A DNA stretch of 64,000 nt, from the NCBI RefSeq assembly GCF_000004075.3, contig NC_026659.2, positions 6,634,001 through 6,698,000 on the forward strand. The letters are read 5' to 3'. The notes beneath the pieces were generated by a model. The model ran no database searches. It saw only the letters and a program-made list of their open reading frames with translations, and was not told the origin of the DNA. Of this stretch, positions 12,828-24,819 are shown one piece after another; the stretch's first letter is position 1; every line of letters starts with the position of its first letter. The position numbers and the translations under genes are program-made. This DNA comes from Cucumis sativus (Eukaryota; Streptophyta; Magnoliopsida; Cucurbitales; Cucurbitaceae).

Positions 12828-15800
12828 ATGTCCCCACCGCCGGAGCATGTACCTCTCCTGCCGGAGATGAAGCCGCCTATTAAAACCGCATCTGTCTCCG
12901 GCGCCGTGTTTAATGTATCGACCAGCATAATCGGCGCCGGAATCATGTCGATTCCATTCACTCTTAAGGTCCTCGGCATAATCCCAGCCGTCGCGCTAAT
13001 CATGCTTGTGGCTTTCATGACCGACTTATCGGTGGAGCTTTTGCTCAGATTCACTCACTCCAGTAACTCAACAACTTACGCCGGCGTGATGAAGGAGTCA
13101 TTCGGCTTGATTGGTTCCGTGGCTACGCAAATTTGTGTCATGATTACAAATCTCGGATGCTTAATCATGTACTTGATTATAATAGGTAAATCGATCTTTT
13201 TATACTAACTAAAAAACTTGATTCAACTCGTAGTTAACTTAGGGTTTGCGATTGGTTCATCGAATTTGGAGAAATGTCTAGTGAGATAGGAACTTGTTAA
13301 CGATTAACGACTTCGATTGATCTCAATTTTAGATTACAATTCGAAACATGATTTCTGTTTGTTGTAACTTTTAGGCGATGTCTTATCTGGAAACAAAGGA
13401 GGAGGGGGAGGAGAGGAAGTGCATTTTGGAGTATTGCAACAATGGTTTGGAAATCATTGGTGGAATTCGAGAGAGTTTTCGATTCTTTTCACAGTCGTCT
13501 TTATTCTACTTCCTCTTGTTCTTTATCAACGCGTTGGTTAGTAGTAATCGATTGAACGGATGGAGTATTATTAGAATGGCGTGGGGATTTGAATAACTTT
13601 TGGTGCGATGTTTTTGTTCAGATTCTTTGAGATTTAGTTCGTTTGTATCGGTTGTTCTGGCGGTGGTTTTCGTTGGGATAAGCTCTGTAATGGCGGTAAT
13701 GGCGATTGTTGAAGGGAAAACGAAGAGGACGAGACTGGTGCCGGAGGTTGAAGATGAAACTTCCTTCTTCGAACTTTTCACTGCTGTGCCTGTTATTGTC
13801 ACTGCCTTCACCTTTCATTTCAATGGTACGTTCACGTTAACACATCAGTGTCCACTCCGTACAATGAGGAATCTTTTTACATTTTTTAGGCAAAATACTT
13901 TTCCATCCTTTGTTTTCTTTTCCTAATAACTAAATTGTTAAAATTATTTACAAAATATTTTTGGATTTTAAATTTTATTCATTTTATTTTGTAAATATTT
14001 TTACTCAATTTTAAAATGTTTCTTTTTTATTTTTAAATTTTAAAATGCTATATTATTAGTTTGAGTTTTAATTAATTTTAGATTTTAAAATATTACTTCT
14101 CTACGTTCTATTTTAAATTTAGTATTTAATATTTTTAAACTTTTAACTTAGTTTTTTCTAAACCTTATGTATTTGATGTTCTTTAATTGATAAAAAATAA
14201 TTATAAAATTAATTTTAGTTGGGATTAAATTTAGTAAAAACTAATTAACCATAATAATTTGGACAAACATCGATTTATAAGTTAAGCTTTATATGTTCCC
14301 GTACCATTTTAAACTATGAACTAAATGTATCGATTTAAAACCTAAAATTTTATAATATATCAATTTAAATCTTAAATTTTTATAAATGTATTCAAATAAA
14401 ATATAATAAAGAATTTAATTAAAAGAAAAGATTAAAGTTTTAAAAGTGATACACATATGAAAACTTCATTTAAATTAATAAACTTATCAAGTTATTAATT
14501 AGTTTGAAAGTTTAAATTGGTACCATAGAATTGATATTTACCTTGATAATTTTAATAATGAAATTGATTCTACTACTTGGTGTGTGTAGTGCGTGTGTTG
14601 GTCTTACGTGCCAATTGCAATGGAGATATTATAGTCATTGGTATAACATAATAAATTTACATGTAAAACTCAACCACTAAATTGTCTCTAAATTGTCTCT
14701 ATGAAATGACTAAGGGAAGTTTAAGAGGCAAATTGAGACTTGATTATTATAATTTTAGATTATTATAACTCGGTTATAATAATTTATATTAAAAGTGTAG
14801 AGTATTTTAGTTTGAGTTATAATACCATGTGTTATGTGTTTGGAGAGTAAACTATTTTAATACGAAATATGAAATATGGATAACAATTTTTGTCTATAAC
14901 CTAATTTTGTTTATATATATAAAAAAAACTTAATATTAGATTACAAAATTTTAAAGGCATTAATTTTTGTCTATAACCTAATAATTCTTTATATATATAT
15001 AAAAGAAAAAAAACTTAAGATTAGATTACAAAATTTTAAAGACATTATTGAATAAATACGAAATACAAAGGATCAAGAATTTTTTTGAAAAAAAATTTTT
15101 CTATTTTACTGATTTTTAGTACAACAAGAGAGAGATTTGAGATCATTAATTTGGTTGATAACATTTAATTAAAGAAAATTGTATAATGGGACAAAAAAAA
15201 TCAGACAAAATAGTTATTAGACTTATTTTTTTTATACGACAAATATGACAAATAATTAGATATATTGTAAGACTACGAGAAGGCTATCCACCTTTAAATT
15301 TGCTACTTTACAATTTAGAAAAGTAGTAATATAGATACTATTATCATAAATTTTTTTTGCTATTTTTACAAACTTCTCCTTTATTAATTTGAGTTATATT
15401 AAAAATGATCCTTTTATACATACATTTATTCTACCATATTAATGATTATAGTCTTCTTTTCAATTTGGATTTAAAGCAAACCTTAATAACAGTCTTCTTT
15501 TCAATTTGCAAACCTTAATAACACAACTTAAAACCGAATAAATACACGTTTTAACCTTCATTAAAATTTTAGTATTTTTCACTTTAATTCTTCTTGCTTT
15601 ACAAAGTTTGAATTTATTTATCCTTTTTCTAATAACATACTTTTCAATTCAGTCTCTGATCATTAGGATTGTTAAAATTAGTTGATCATACCACTTCCAT
15701 CATTACTAATTGATTTCTACATTTCATGATTTACCATTTTAATAGCGACTACAAAATTTCCTTAACAAATATCATCTCTCTTGTTAACGTTGTACTATAT

Positions 15801-18800
15801 GGGCAGTTCATCCAATAAGTTTCGAGCTTCGAAACTCAAGAAATATGATGACGGCAGTTCGAGTGGCTCTCATTCTATGTGCCATCATATACTTCGCCAT
15901 CGGCATTTTTGGGTACTTGCTATTTGGGGACTCTTTGATGTCGGACATTTTAACCAATTTTGATCAAACTTTTGGTTCATCAACAGGAGCTAATTTACTG
16001 AATGATATTGTGAGACTAAGCTATGCATTTCATCTCATGCTGGTTTACCCTTTGCTCAACTTCTCATTAAGGTTCAATATCAATGAATTGTTGTTCCCAA
16101 ATAGGCCTCCTTTGGCCTCAGATACTACAAGGTTTTTTACCATCACAATGGCTTTGCTTCTCTTCTCCTACTTGGCTGCCATTGCTTTCCCAAATATTTG
16201 GTCCATTTTTCAGTTTATGGGCTCGACCTCGGCTGCCTGCCTCGCCTTCATCTTCCCTGGAGCCATCGCCCTGAGGTACCATTCTCCATCGCTCTCCTCT
16301 CCCCACGAATTTGTGTATGTTATTGTTTGTTTACCTCAAACTTATGAGGATAAAGCTTGGTTTGACAGCCATTTGTTTGTTTTTTCACACCATTTCTTTA
16401 TTATTGAGTAACTATTTGAATTCTTAGTACACCTTTTTATTTTTAAAATTAAACTCTGATTTTTTCCCCTGACACTACGACTTGGATTCTAAAATATTTA
16501 GACTAAAAAGTTGATGGCAAAAACAATTAATAAATGGATAAGGTAAGAAAGTAGGGTTTATAAGCTTGAAAATATAAAAATTAATTACCTAAAATATATA
16601 TTAGTAAATATAGCACAATTTAAAATAATTTATAAAATTTAGATAACTCTTTGACTATATTAGTGATAGATATATTACTGATCATAAGAGTAGGAGTTTA
16701 TCAATAATAGAGTCTATGATTGGTAGTAGATTTTGTTATATTTATAATTGTTTAAAGTTTGGTGTTATATATAATATATATAGACTTAATTATCAGTCCT
16801 AAGTTACTATTAAGTCTAATTATCCTAATTCTTCAAATAAAATATTAAAAATAAAATGCTTATTAAATAAACCTTAATATATCAAATAATGCTCCTTGTT
16901 TTTTCCCCCTATTTTACCATTGTTTTTCTTTCAATTTTTAATTTTTATTTAAAATTTATCTTTCTTTATCCGCTTCTCATGCATATTTCATTGCGCCTCT
17001 ATAATTGTCTCTTCCTTCTAGGCAACAAAGAAGGTTAAAACAGCAAGATTGATTGATTCCCTTACAGAAACTAGTACACTAGTACCAAGGTTGTTAGAAG
17101 AGTTTTTTCCTTGCCGCTCCTCTTTCGGAGCGTAGCGGGAGGGGGTCCAAAGGACCTCAAAACTCCTCTTATGCGTCTAGATCCCTTTCATTTTCACGCA
17201 ATATTCTTTGCTCCTACCTACGGGGTCTTGGCTCAAAGAATTATCGATTAGATCCATTGAATTTCAAGTGAAGCGAAAGAGAAAGTGAGTCATAAGTAGT
17301 CTTCCTTTTCAAAACTCACTTATTCACTCGGTTTAGATGCGTGGAGGGCGGTATCAGGTTTCTAGTACCATCGTTGGGTGAGATATACTCATATCAATGG
17401 GATCTTAGAGTTCTTTCTTTATTTCTCATACGTACTCCAGCTGCACGAGATTCCGAGGTCATGGCTTTTGACTCTGAATCTTGGGATTGTATCCATCCCC
17501 CTTCTTTCTATCGTGAAACCCCCAATCTATGACCTCTTCCTAAACTCTGTCAACTACAAAACGAGGCTAAAAAGCTGAAAGGGAAAGAACCAAGGACTGC
17601 TATCGTGGGTGAATCTTTCCTGTCAACTTCCTAAACATAGAGTGAATTCCTCATCCTAAAGATTGAGCGAGTAAATTCCTCTTCCCTATTAGTCTCTCAT
17701 TTCTTCCTCAGAGATTAGAATATAACTTTATTTAGTGGAATACTTTTTCTGTTAACGCAATATTCTTTGCGCCTGAAAATCTAGTCAATATTCTTTTCAC
17801 CTTCGCAAATTCTTTGCGTCTAACTACGAGGTCAATTCAATATTATTTTAACGCAACAGTCAAAAGACACTTCTCATAAAGTTGCTTAAAGGGATTGGGC
17901 TGCGGATCTACTCCGTCGGGCACAAAAGTCATTCCTTCTCAGGGGCTCATGACTACTTCGACCTCTGGGTCATTGACGAGTTCACCGATGACTCTCATAA
18001 AAACGAGCAAGACTACATAATAAGCCTAAACACAAAACTAACCTTGCTCGATGAACAAGAAAGCAGGCTTGATGCCAAATTCGAAAGGACCTTTCTGAAA
18101 ACAAACACAAGATTCCCATTATTTTAATGGGGAAGACCATGGCCCCTTCCTTCCAAGAGCTCGAAAACCTCTTTGCTAGAAGAATCATCCATTTTCAATT
18201 CCAACCCCATTGTGAGGACCTCAACGAGGGCAGAATTGTCGCCACCTAAGGAAGGAGTGATGTAATTGAGCGAGACGGAAAAGAAAGAGGAAGCCCACGG
18301 TGCGAAGCGAAGGAACTCAACTCCGTTCTATCAGTTTAGATCATCATCAACTTTTTTTTTGCTTCTGTCTTTCTTAGGATCTTTCCCCTGTCTTTCTCAG
18401 AAGCGGAAAATTGATATTTATTCGTCAAACAAAGGTCCAGTTGTAGGTTAATATTGACCAAATTTCACTAGATGAACGAGAAAGATCACAATCTATGTGC
18501 CAACTCTATGATTGCAGCGGCACACCGTGGGGACGAGAGGTGCACATAAGGAAGAGTCTTGAAAAAAAAAAAATGAGAAAGTCAGATTTAGAAGCAACAA
18601 AGATAAGAAAATGCAATGAAAGAATCAAGCCTAGGACAGGGAAAATCAAGCCAATTGAGAACTTATAGTAGGTGGTCTCAAAATATATCCCAGATACCTC
18701 CTAAGCTTATAGGGAAAAGAAATATGCTCCTTAACAGTCGCTTCACTAAAAATTGAGACCAACTACAGATGGAAGTATTAAAATTAAATTCACATAAAAT

Positions 18801-19195
18801 TATTAAGGCATATACTTTTTTGTAAAAAAAACCAGTTAGACTATTTTCAACCTAAAAAATCGTTTGTGTGTCAATTTCAAAAGTTATACTTATGTAGTAA
18901 CTACTTGTTTGGTCTGATAATATAAGTCGAGGAGAGAATTCAACTCTTAATTTTAAAATTGATAGGTATATATGTATGTGTGTATACTGAAAATATTTTA
19001 TATATATACACACATACATGTATATACTGAATGTATAATATTGACGTAGTTATTACTTACACCTGTAGGGATGTGAATGGAATATCCACAAAGACAGATA
19101 AAATGGTTGCTTCAACAATGGTATCTCTGGCAGTGGTGACAAGCATTATTGCTATTGCTACAAACATAAACAAGGCATTGAATAACAAGTTTTAA
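12828..19195 (+). CDS. AVT6: AVT6-type vacuolar amino-acid transporter, copy 1, 5 exons
   Basis: Exons: 12828-13185, 13375-13536, 13622-13825, 15807-16275, 19069-19195, giving 439 aa. It belongs to the AAAP/SLC38-like AVT6 group, which moves amino acids across the tonoplast or other endomembranes. The first helix carries the family signature around SGAVFNVSTSIIGAGIMSIP. About eleven hydrophobic segments follow, including YLLFGDSLMSDIL and the late FQFMGSTSAACLAFIFPGAI. A short acidic N-terminus with a LLPE dileucine-like motif (residues about 10-13) could be a sorting signal. The sister gene at 34987 has the same intron positions. Introns 3 (about 2 kb) and 4 (2.8 kb) are much inflated by repeats; intron 4 carries an organelle-like insertion, yet the coding frame is intact. 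Confidence 0.92.
14887..15047. repeat. Two-copy tandem duplication, period 77 bp
   Basis: Both units begin with TTTTTGTCTATAACCTAAT, pass through a TATATATATAAA stretch, and end with AGATTACAAAATTTTAAAG. GTCTATAACC starts at 14892 and again at 14969, giving the period. Confidence 0.85.
15450..15522. repeat. Short direct duplication in AVT6 copy 1 intron 3
   Basis: AGTCTTCTTTTCAATTTG followed by GCAAACCTTAATAAC occurs twice in succession. The first copy has 8 extra bases between the two phrases. Confidence 0.8.
17025..18560. mobile_element. Probable organelle (mitochondrial-like) DNA insertion in AVT6 copy 1 intron 4
   Basis: About 1.5 kb with a much less AT-biased, purine/pyrimidine-balanced style unlike the surrounding intron. 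It has hairpin-rich phrases typical of plant mitochondrial spacers (CCGCTCC...GGAGCGTAGCGG near 17115; GGTCCAAAGGACC near 17146) and a recurring ACGCAATATTCTTTGC motif at about 17195 and 17755, with a variant near 17805. It holds a decayed Rep-like frame. The sister AVT6 intron lacks it. I infer a nuclear copy of mitochondrial DNA (NUMT); no canonical mitochondrial gene was recognised, so a plasmid-like or other foreign source is possible. Ends are approximate and no target duplication was established. Confidence 0.5.
17882..18249 (+). pseudogene. Broken Rep/helicase-like fragment
   Basis: Two reading-frame pieces, 17882-18127 and 18127-18249, together resemble the superfamily-3 helicase half of a Rep-type replication initiator, as in CRESS-type plasmids and viruses. 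The first piece has a Walker-B-like DLWVIDEF, then a LxxLLDxQxxRLDAKFxRTFLK-like stretch common in such proteins. The second has a FARR-containing tail. A frame change separates them near 18120, and no start, Walker A or HUH endonuclease motif was found upstream, so this is a dead partial copy. The assignment rests on my reading of motifs only. It lies within the organelle-like insertion and could have arrived with it. Confidence 0.4.
18964..19030. repeat. Near-perfect hairpin upstream of the AVT6 copy 1 exon 5 acceptor
   Basis: A TATGTATGTGTGTATAC arm and a complementary TATACACACATACAT arm flank a short AT loop. The hairpin ends about 40 bases before the intron 4 acceptor at 19068. Confidence 0.75.
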
Positions 19196-19789
19196 GAAAT
19201 CAATATAATTACCATGTGTTTTGGGAATTTCATTTTTAGTAGATTTTTTTTTTTTTCTTTTGATTGGAAAAGAATAAATAGAGAATGTATGGTTTGTTGT
19301 CATTTAATCTTTTAAATTCATTATTGTATATTTTGTAGGTTGTTATACAATCACTCTCGTTTTAAAATTATTAATTTTTGAATTTTATGGGCATTTCTTA
19401 TCATCTTAACTTGGTTCTTAAAATATTAGTAGTAAATAGATAACAATAAAATAATTTTATAGGATCAAGAAAGAAAATAAATAAGGGAAATGTAAAAGGT
19501 TAGGCTACTGTATTTCAACTTAATTCCACAAAAATGAATCACAAACCTTTTAACATATATTTATACTACTGTATAAATGACTTGAGAGGGAAAGACATAT
19601 ATGGAAACAAGAAGAAAAAAAAGGCAGAGAAGAGGTAAATAATAAAAAGCCATAATTTTGTATATTTTCTCTAACAATAATGAATGAGAGAATCAAGGGA
19701 GAGATTGATTGCTTCCATTCTTGGTGGTTATGATCTCCATATTTGTTGCAATCAATGAGGATTCTTTGCATAGGAATCAATGAGGTTTG
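19196..19789. other. 3' flank of AVT6 copy 1
   Basis: AT-rich sequence that should contain the 3' UTR of the first AVT6 gene. No gene is seen before the copia remnant begins. Confidence 0.5.
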
Positions 19790-21690
19790 GACTCATATGT
19801 TCTTTTACATATTTCCTCAAATTAGAGTGGGCATTGGCGTGGACTGCAAGTTTGCTTCTAAGGACTCGGTATGGTGCCTTCGTTAAAGGTTTAGTAAATA
19901 TATAAAAAATTCGAAGCGTTTGAGGGATATATCGTGTTATGAGGGACCCTAATGCCACAGTGATAGTCCATTTCAATATGTTTGATTTGTGTATGAAAAA
20001 ATTGGGTTAATAGACATGTATAGAGCACTGAGGTTGTCACAAAACAGTTTTGGGTTTGGTGGATGCAATAGTAGGATGCATAGGTCTTTTAGAATGAATG
20101 ATATCCATGTTAACTTAGCCGTTGTACTAGTCATTGCTCTATATTTAGCTTCAAAACTTGATCTTGCAATGATTGGTTTCTTTTTGGAGGTCCACGAGAT
20201 GCAATTTGATCAAAGAAATACATAAAATCCAGTGGTGCTTCACTCTCTCCGTCTGCATCACAAAAAACATAAAGATTTAGAGAGCTATTTTTGTGGAAAA
20301 ACTAATATGTGGTTCCTTTTATATATCTTAGGATGTGTTTCACTATTCTCATGTGTTGCATTGTTGGACTTTGAAGATGTTGACACACTTTGTTGACGAC
20401 TTGAGTTATGTCTCGTGTAGTCAAGGTAAGATACTGGAGAAAGCTAACGATTCTTCTATAGGTGGATGCATCAACTTGTTTGTGATCATTAGGAAACTGT
20501 GATGAGGTGACAACCGTTGGTGTGTCAAAATGAGAGGCACCTAACATGTTGTTTCTTGCTAAGAGATCTTTAACATACTTTTTTTGGCATAGGTAGAGTC
20601 CATGAGGTGTATGGTGTACTTCTAAGCCTAAGAAGTGATGTAGGGATCCAAGATCTTTGATAACAAATTCTTACTTAATTGAAAAAATAAGATTATTGAT
20701 AAACTTGGTGTCATTTTCGATGAGTACTATAACATCAACATAAATAAGCATGATAGTGATAAAGGAGTGATGTTTTTAAGTAAAAAGAGAGGGATTAAAG
20801 CGTGAGCACGTGAAGCCAACGTGGAAAAGAAATTGTGAGAATCTCTTAAACCATGCTCTCGGTGCTTGCTTTGATCCATATAGAGATTGATCTATGGAGT
20901 TTGCACACGTGATTCAAAAATTGGGGATGTTGAACCCAAGTGGTTGTGCCATATGGATAGTTTTCTTTAAGATCCTATTGAGAAAGACATTTTTAACATC
21001 CAATTGTTAAGATTCTAGTTGAAATGTACTACTATAGCAATAATCAAACGAATGGTTGTGGTTTTAATAATCAGACTAAATGTTTCTGCATAGTCCAATC
21101 TTTCAACTTGAGTGAAGCCTTGAACTACTAGACGTGGAGCCATATTCTTTTAATTTTGTCTTGAAAATCCATTTAGATCATACCACTTTTGCATTGTTTG
21201 GTTTTGGAATAAGAGACCAAGTGTTGTTTTTTGCTCGAATGCATTCATTTTTTCTTCCATGGCAGTCTTCCAATAAGGAACTTGCAGTGTACTTGTATAT
21301 CATTTGGGCTCCATTGTTGGTTTGTTACCTAGGTAGACTGAGTTTTGGTGTGGTGCTTTCATGTTCTGAATTTCATGATGTAGATCAGGGCGTTATGGAA
21401 AGGATTATTGTTGAGTGTTTGTCTTGTGACCATAGCATGGGAGTACTTATTTGGTTCAAATGAGTTATTGCTACCCTTTTGTGTGTGCTTTTTCTCCACT
21501 GTTATTATTATGATGCATTCCATTATGGTGTTCTATAAAAGACAAAGGGAATTCAATATACAAGTTAAAGCTTATATTAGGTAGATAAGTAAAAGTAGAA
21601 GTATGGCAAGGTTGAGAGTTATTCTGGGATGATTTCAATTGTGACGCCCTCATCCAAAAAGGAGATATGTTGAAGAAGAGCTCCACCAAA
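19790..21690 (-). mobile_element. Ty1/copia polyprotein remnant (reverse transcriptase to RNase H), reversed
   Basis: Read on the minus strand from about 21470 down, broken frames show the copia reverse transcriptase and its C-terminus in order. They include an APRLVVQGFTQ-like start, HVCKLHRS, a degenerate LIYVDVIVLIEND (normally YVDD), DLGSLHHFLGLEV and KKYVKDLL (frame at 20302-20547). RNase H follows, ending in IFTKPLTKAPYRVLRSKL (frame at 19752-19976). Stops and frameshifts are numerous, so the element is dead. The part from 21471 to 21690 is probably the linker before the reverse transcriptase. No LTRs were delimited. Confidence 0.85.
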
Positions 21691-21888
21691 GAAGGTAAGT
21701 TTGACTAAGTATAAAAGAGAGATGTCCCGGGATGAGGGATACAAACGAAGAAAGGATGATACAAAAAGAAGTGTGTGAGGCCAAGTGCTATTGCATTAAA
21801 GAAAGCAACGCGATGAGATTTAGTTGGCGAGGGAAAAGAACACGACAAAAGCTAAAGGTTAGGCGATGGGCGCGTAATAATTCGGAGA

Positions 21889-22850
21889 GAAATGTTTGCA
21901 GCTACGACTATTGATGAGTTTGAAGTATTCGTTCAAAAGGTACGACCATTGGGAGTGTCACGTTTACGAAGTATATCACAAGAAGAGAAACAACTCTTTC
22001 ATTGGTACATCCTCGGCAACGTGGATGAAATAGCAGAGTACCAAAAGTACGCATTTTTATACCTTGATCAATTCACACATCCATTTGACAATATACATAT
22101 TTTAAGTAATTTATACCTTGTAGACACACAAACTCACAATTGTACTTTTTAGGAAACACATGCTTTTGATACGTCGACGTGATGAAAGCTTTTCTGAACT
22201 TTTTAAAAGACACCAAGGAGCATTTTTCTTATTGGTTCAAAGTTGTGGTATTTAGAGTAAATAACTTCAAGCATTCGTACAATATGCTCTACTTTATACA
22301 TATAAATACTTTTATGGTTCACCAATTTCAGGTTATGGCGGAAATGCGTGACAATTCAAACATTTCTCGAGATTTATTTTCACTCGAAACGGGACCATCA
22401 CTTGATGTCTGCTTTTACAGTGGATGCATTGTTGGTGGTGTACGATTTCAAACGTTGGAGCATAATTTTCGATGCACAACACAAAATAGTGGAGTCATGG
22501 TAATCGGGGAGGTAGTGTTTGGAGTGTAGTGCCAACAACAATTTTTATTTTACGGTGTTTTGGATGAAGTGTTGCACGTTCAATATTCATTTGGACGATA
22601 TGCTTGGCTATTCAGGTGACGATGATTTGACACAAACAAAAACAAAAATCATAGGACGCACGAGGAACTAGGTTACAAATCAATAAACACGTCCCATTTT
22701 TGGTTCGCCGAGGAATCGATGATTCTCCCGATCTAGACATATCAGGTCATGTCGCAAAAAGATCAAATGTACGTCATGTCGCGAAAAACTTCATAAACGA
22801 TGAAGATGACGAACAATCATCACATCAAAGTCGGTCAAGCGATGATGAAT
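21889..22850 (+). pseudogene. C-terminal part of CACTA Tnp2 transposase
   Basis: The frames at 21892-22152 and 22179-22529 read like the end of Tnp2. Visible are KVRPLGVSRLRS, then EEKQLFHWYILGNVDEIAEY, then a GPSLDVCFYSGCIVGGVRFQ and TTQNSGVMV block (DUF4216-like), followed by a degenerate YGVLDEVLHVQY-type stretch. A Ser/Asp/Glu-rich tail ends near 22850. Stops and small indels separate the blocks, so no functional transposase is encoded. Confidence 0.8.
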
Positions 22851-22951
22851 AACAATGTTTTTTTTTACGTATATATACACACATTTAGTCATTTTTCTAT
22901 ACATTAATTACGTTGTGATACTCACGTTTGTTGATTTTTATGTCTGTAGAA

Positions 22952-24475
22952 ATGGCGTCTAACTTTCCAAGCAATACGCAAGAGGAAGACTATTTCCTTA
23001 ATGTAGACGCGTTGGATAACGTGGGCGGTTCGTCGTTAGTAGGTGACACTTCATGTTCGTAATAACCAGCATTTTCAGTACAATCCCTCTCAACTGTCTT
23101 TAACTTATGCTTATTGTATCTAATAACGATCGTTTTCAATAGATCTCTCTCATCAGGCTCCCACTCCCACTGCGAGGAGCATACGACGACATTCTTGAAA
23201 CATAGATGTCGAGCGGTACTTATAGCAGAATGGGAGAATTCCCATTTCAATCCCCCCCGGAGGGAACAAACTTGTCTCGGTACACGCCCCTTATTTCAGT
23301 TGCACGATCGGTGTGTTGACACAAGATACGTTTTCTATTTAGGCCGTAAAGTTGACAGTGTACCACCAAAGTGCATCAAGATCGTCAAGGCCGGACTAAA
23401 TGATCCAACACTTAATCGGTTATAAACATAAACATTTCTATATGTTTCTATTCCCTATAAAAGCTATACTTACTTAAAACATATTTATTTTGCAGCAAAT
23501 TTTCATGTTTGATCTAAAAGATCCAGCACTTAATCGGTTTGTTCAGCATCAAATGCTCACCGTGTAAAAGAAATTCAGAACAAGTAACCATCGAAATTTT
23601 AAGAAGTTTGACACCCTTAAAGAAGCACGAGCAAACTCACCCCCGAGATTGGTCAATCGGGTGGAAGGTTGGCACTTTCTCTATGACCACTACATCACTC
23701 GATGGTTTCAGATGATTTATATAGTTTTACGTTGAAATCAATTAAAATTTATTTATTTAATTCGTTTGAAAGTATAACGTTTTGATCATCGATCGCTATT
23801 TTTGGAATGTAGGAGCAATCAAATATGTGCAGGTCTGTTAGGACGTGGCAGCCTTACAACCACAAGAGTGGCACAAAGTCGGTTATTCAGAGACAAACAG
23901 AGCTTACTGAACTACACGATCGTCTGGTGGACCTTGTCGAGTTATTCAGAGAAACACACGCCAGTAGTAGTGGCGAGTTCATTTCAACAAGAGGACGCTT
24001 TTGTAAGTTTTAAAAATCTTTATGTTTTGTTATACTTTCAATTTTGTTTTCAAGTCTAATCATCTCTCAAACTTACAAGCTTCTATTATGCAGAATCAAA
24101 TGGTGGAACTTCAGTCTTAGCCTGTTCTAGAGGGTTCTCAACCACTAACTGAGGACTAGATATGCGAGACAGTTTTGAGTAAACGACCGGGTTACTCAAA
24201 AGGTCTTGGTTGGGGCCCAAAACCCAAGTCTAAGACTACCGCTTCATCTTCTTCCTCTAATATGTATGACCACCAATCACACATAGCAGAGGTTAGCGAA
24301 CTAAAGGCAAGCCTTGAAAATGCTAACTAAATCATCAAAGAACAATGTCTGAGGGAGTTGGAGTGAGATCGACAAATGCAGGAGCGAGATCGGCAAATGA
24401 CGAACCATGCACGACAAATTGAGGAGATGAAGAAGATGCTCGAGGAGATCAGTCAGGCACAAAGAGGCCCGTGAT
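22952..24475 (+). pseudogene. CACTA accessory ORF (Transposase_24, PF03004-like)
   Basis: It begins MASNFPSNTQEEDYF. It then shows a block with LNRFVQHQML, an arginine/proline patch around KEARANSPPRLVNR, WHFLYDHYITRWFQ, QPYNHKSGTKSVIQRQ and VELFRETHASS. Next come [18 protein letters not shown] and a coiled-coil tail of repeated RQMQERDRQM-type residues. These are hallmark phrases of the plant Ptta/En-Spm accessory protein. Blocks lie at about 23495-23710, 23813-24010 and 24095-24475, with likely introns between; several stop codons interrupt the last block. Confidence 0.8.
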
Positions 24476-24819
24476 CACTTGGAGTACGCACTTTTCAATA
24501 TTTAATTTGTTTAATTTTTCATATGTGATATTCTAACTATACTTTTATGTCATTTGTAGGTTTCACGTCCATAACTACAGCGTACTAAAGCATTTTCGAG
24601 TTTTTTTTTAATGTAATGTTTTGGATGATGTAATTGTTTTTTTTTTTTTGTATTGTGAACATATATTTCATGGATAATTTTGTAATGAACGAAAATTTTT
24701 TCATTTTCATAATTTTTCTGCAAGTTTTACTACGTTGGGGCTTATTTAAAATAATAAAGAAATTACAAATAAATAAAATAAACAAATAAAAGATTTAAAG
24801 CCCGCATATGTCACAAAAG

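Larger units (their letters stand above)
13826..15806. other. Enlarged intron 3 of AVT6 copy 1
   Basis: Nearly 2 kb of AT-rich intron. It contains a dispersed ATATATCAATTTAAA-type repeat (about 14270-14420), a 77-bp tandem duplication (14887-15047) and a shorter duplication (15450-15522). No ORF or recognisable transposon protein is present. Confidence 0.7.

Noticed and set aside
13506..13926. Overlapping ORFs on both strands at AVT6 copy 1 exon 3
   Set aside because: They are partial or antisense readings of exons 2 and 3 that run into introns; the spliced model explains the coding signal.
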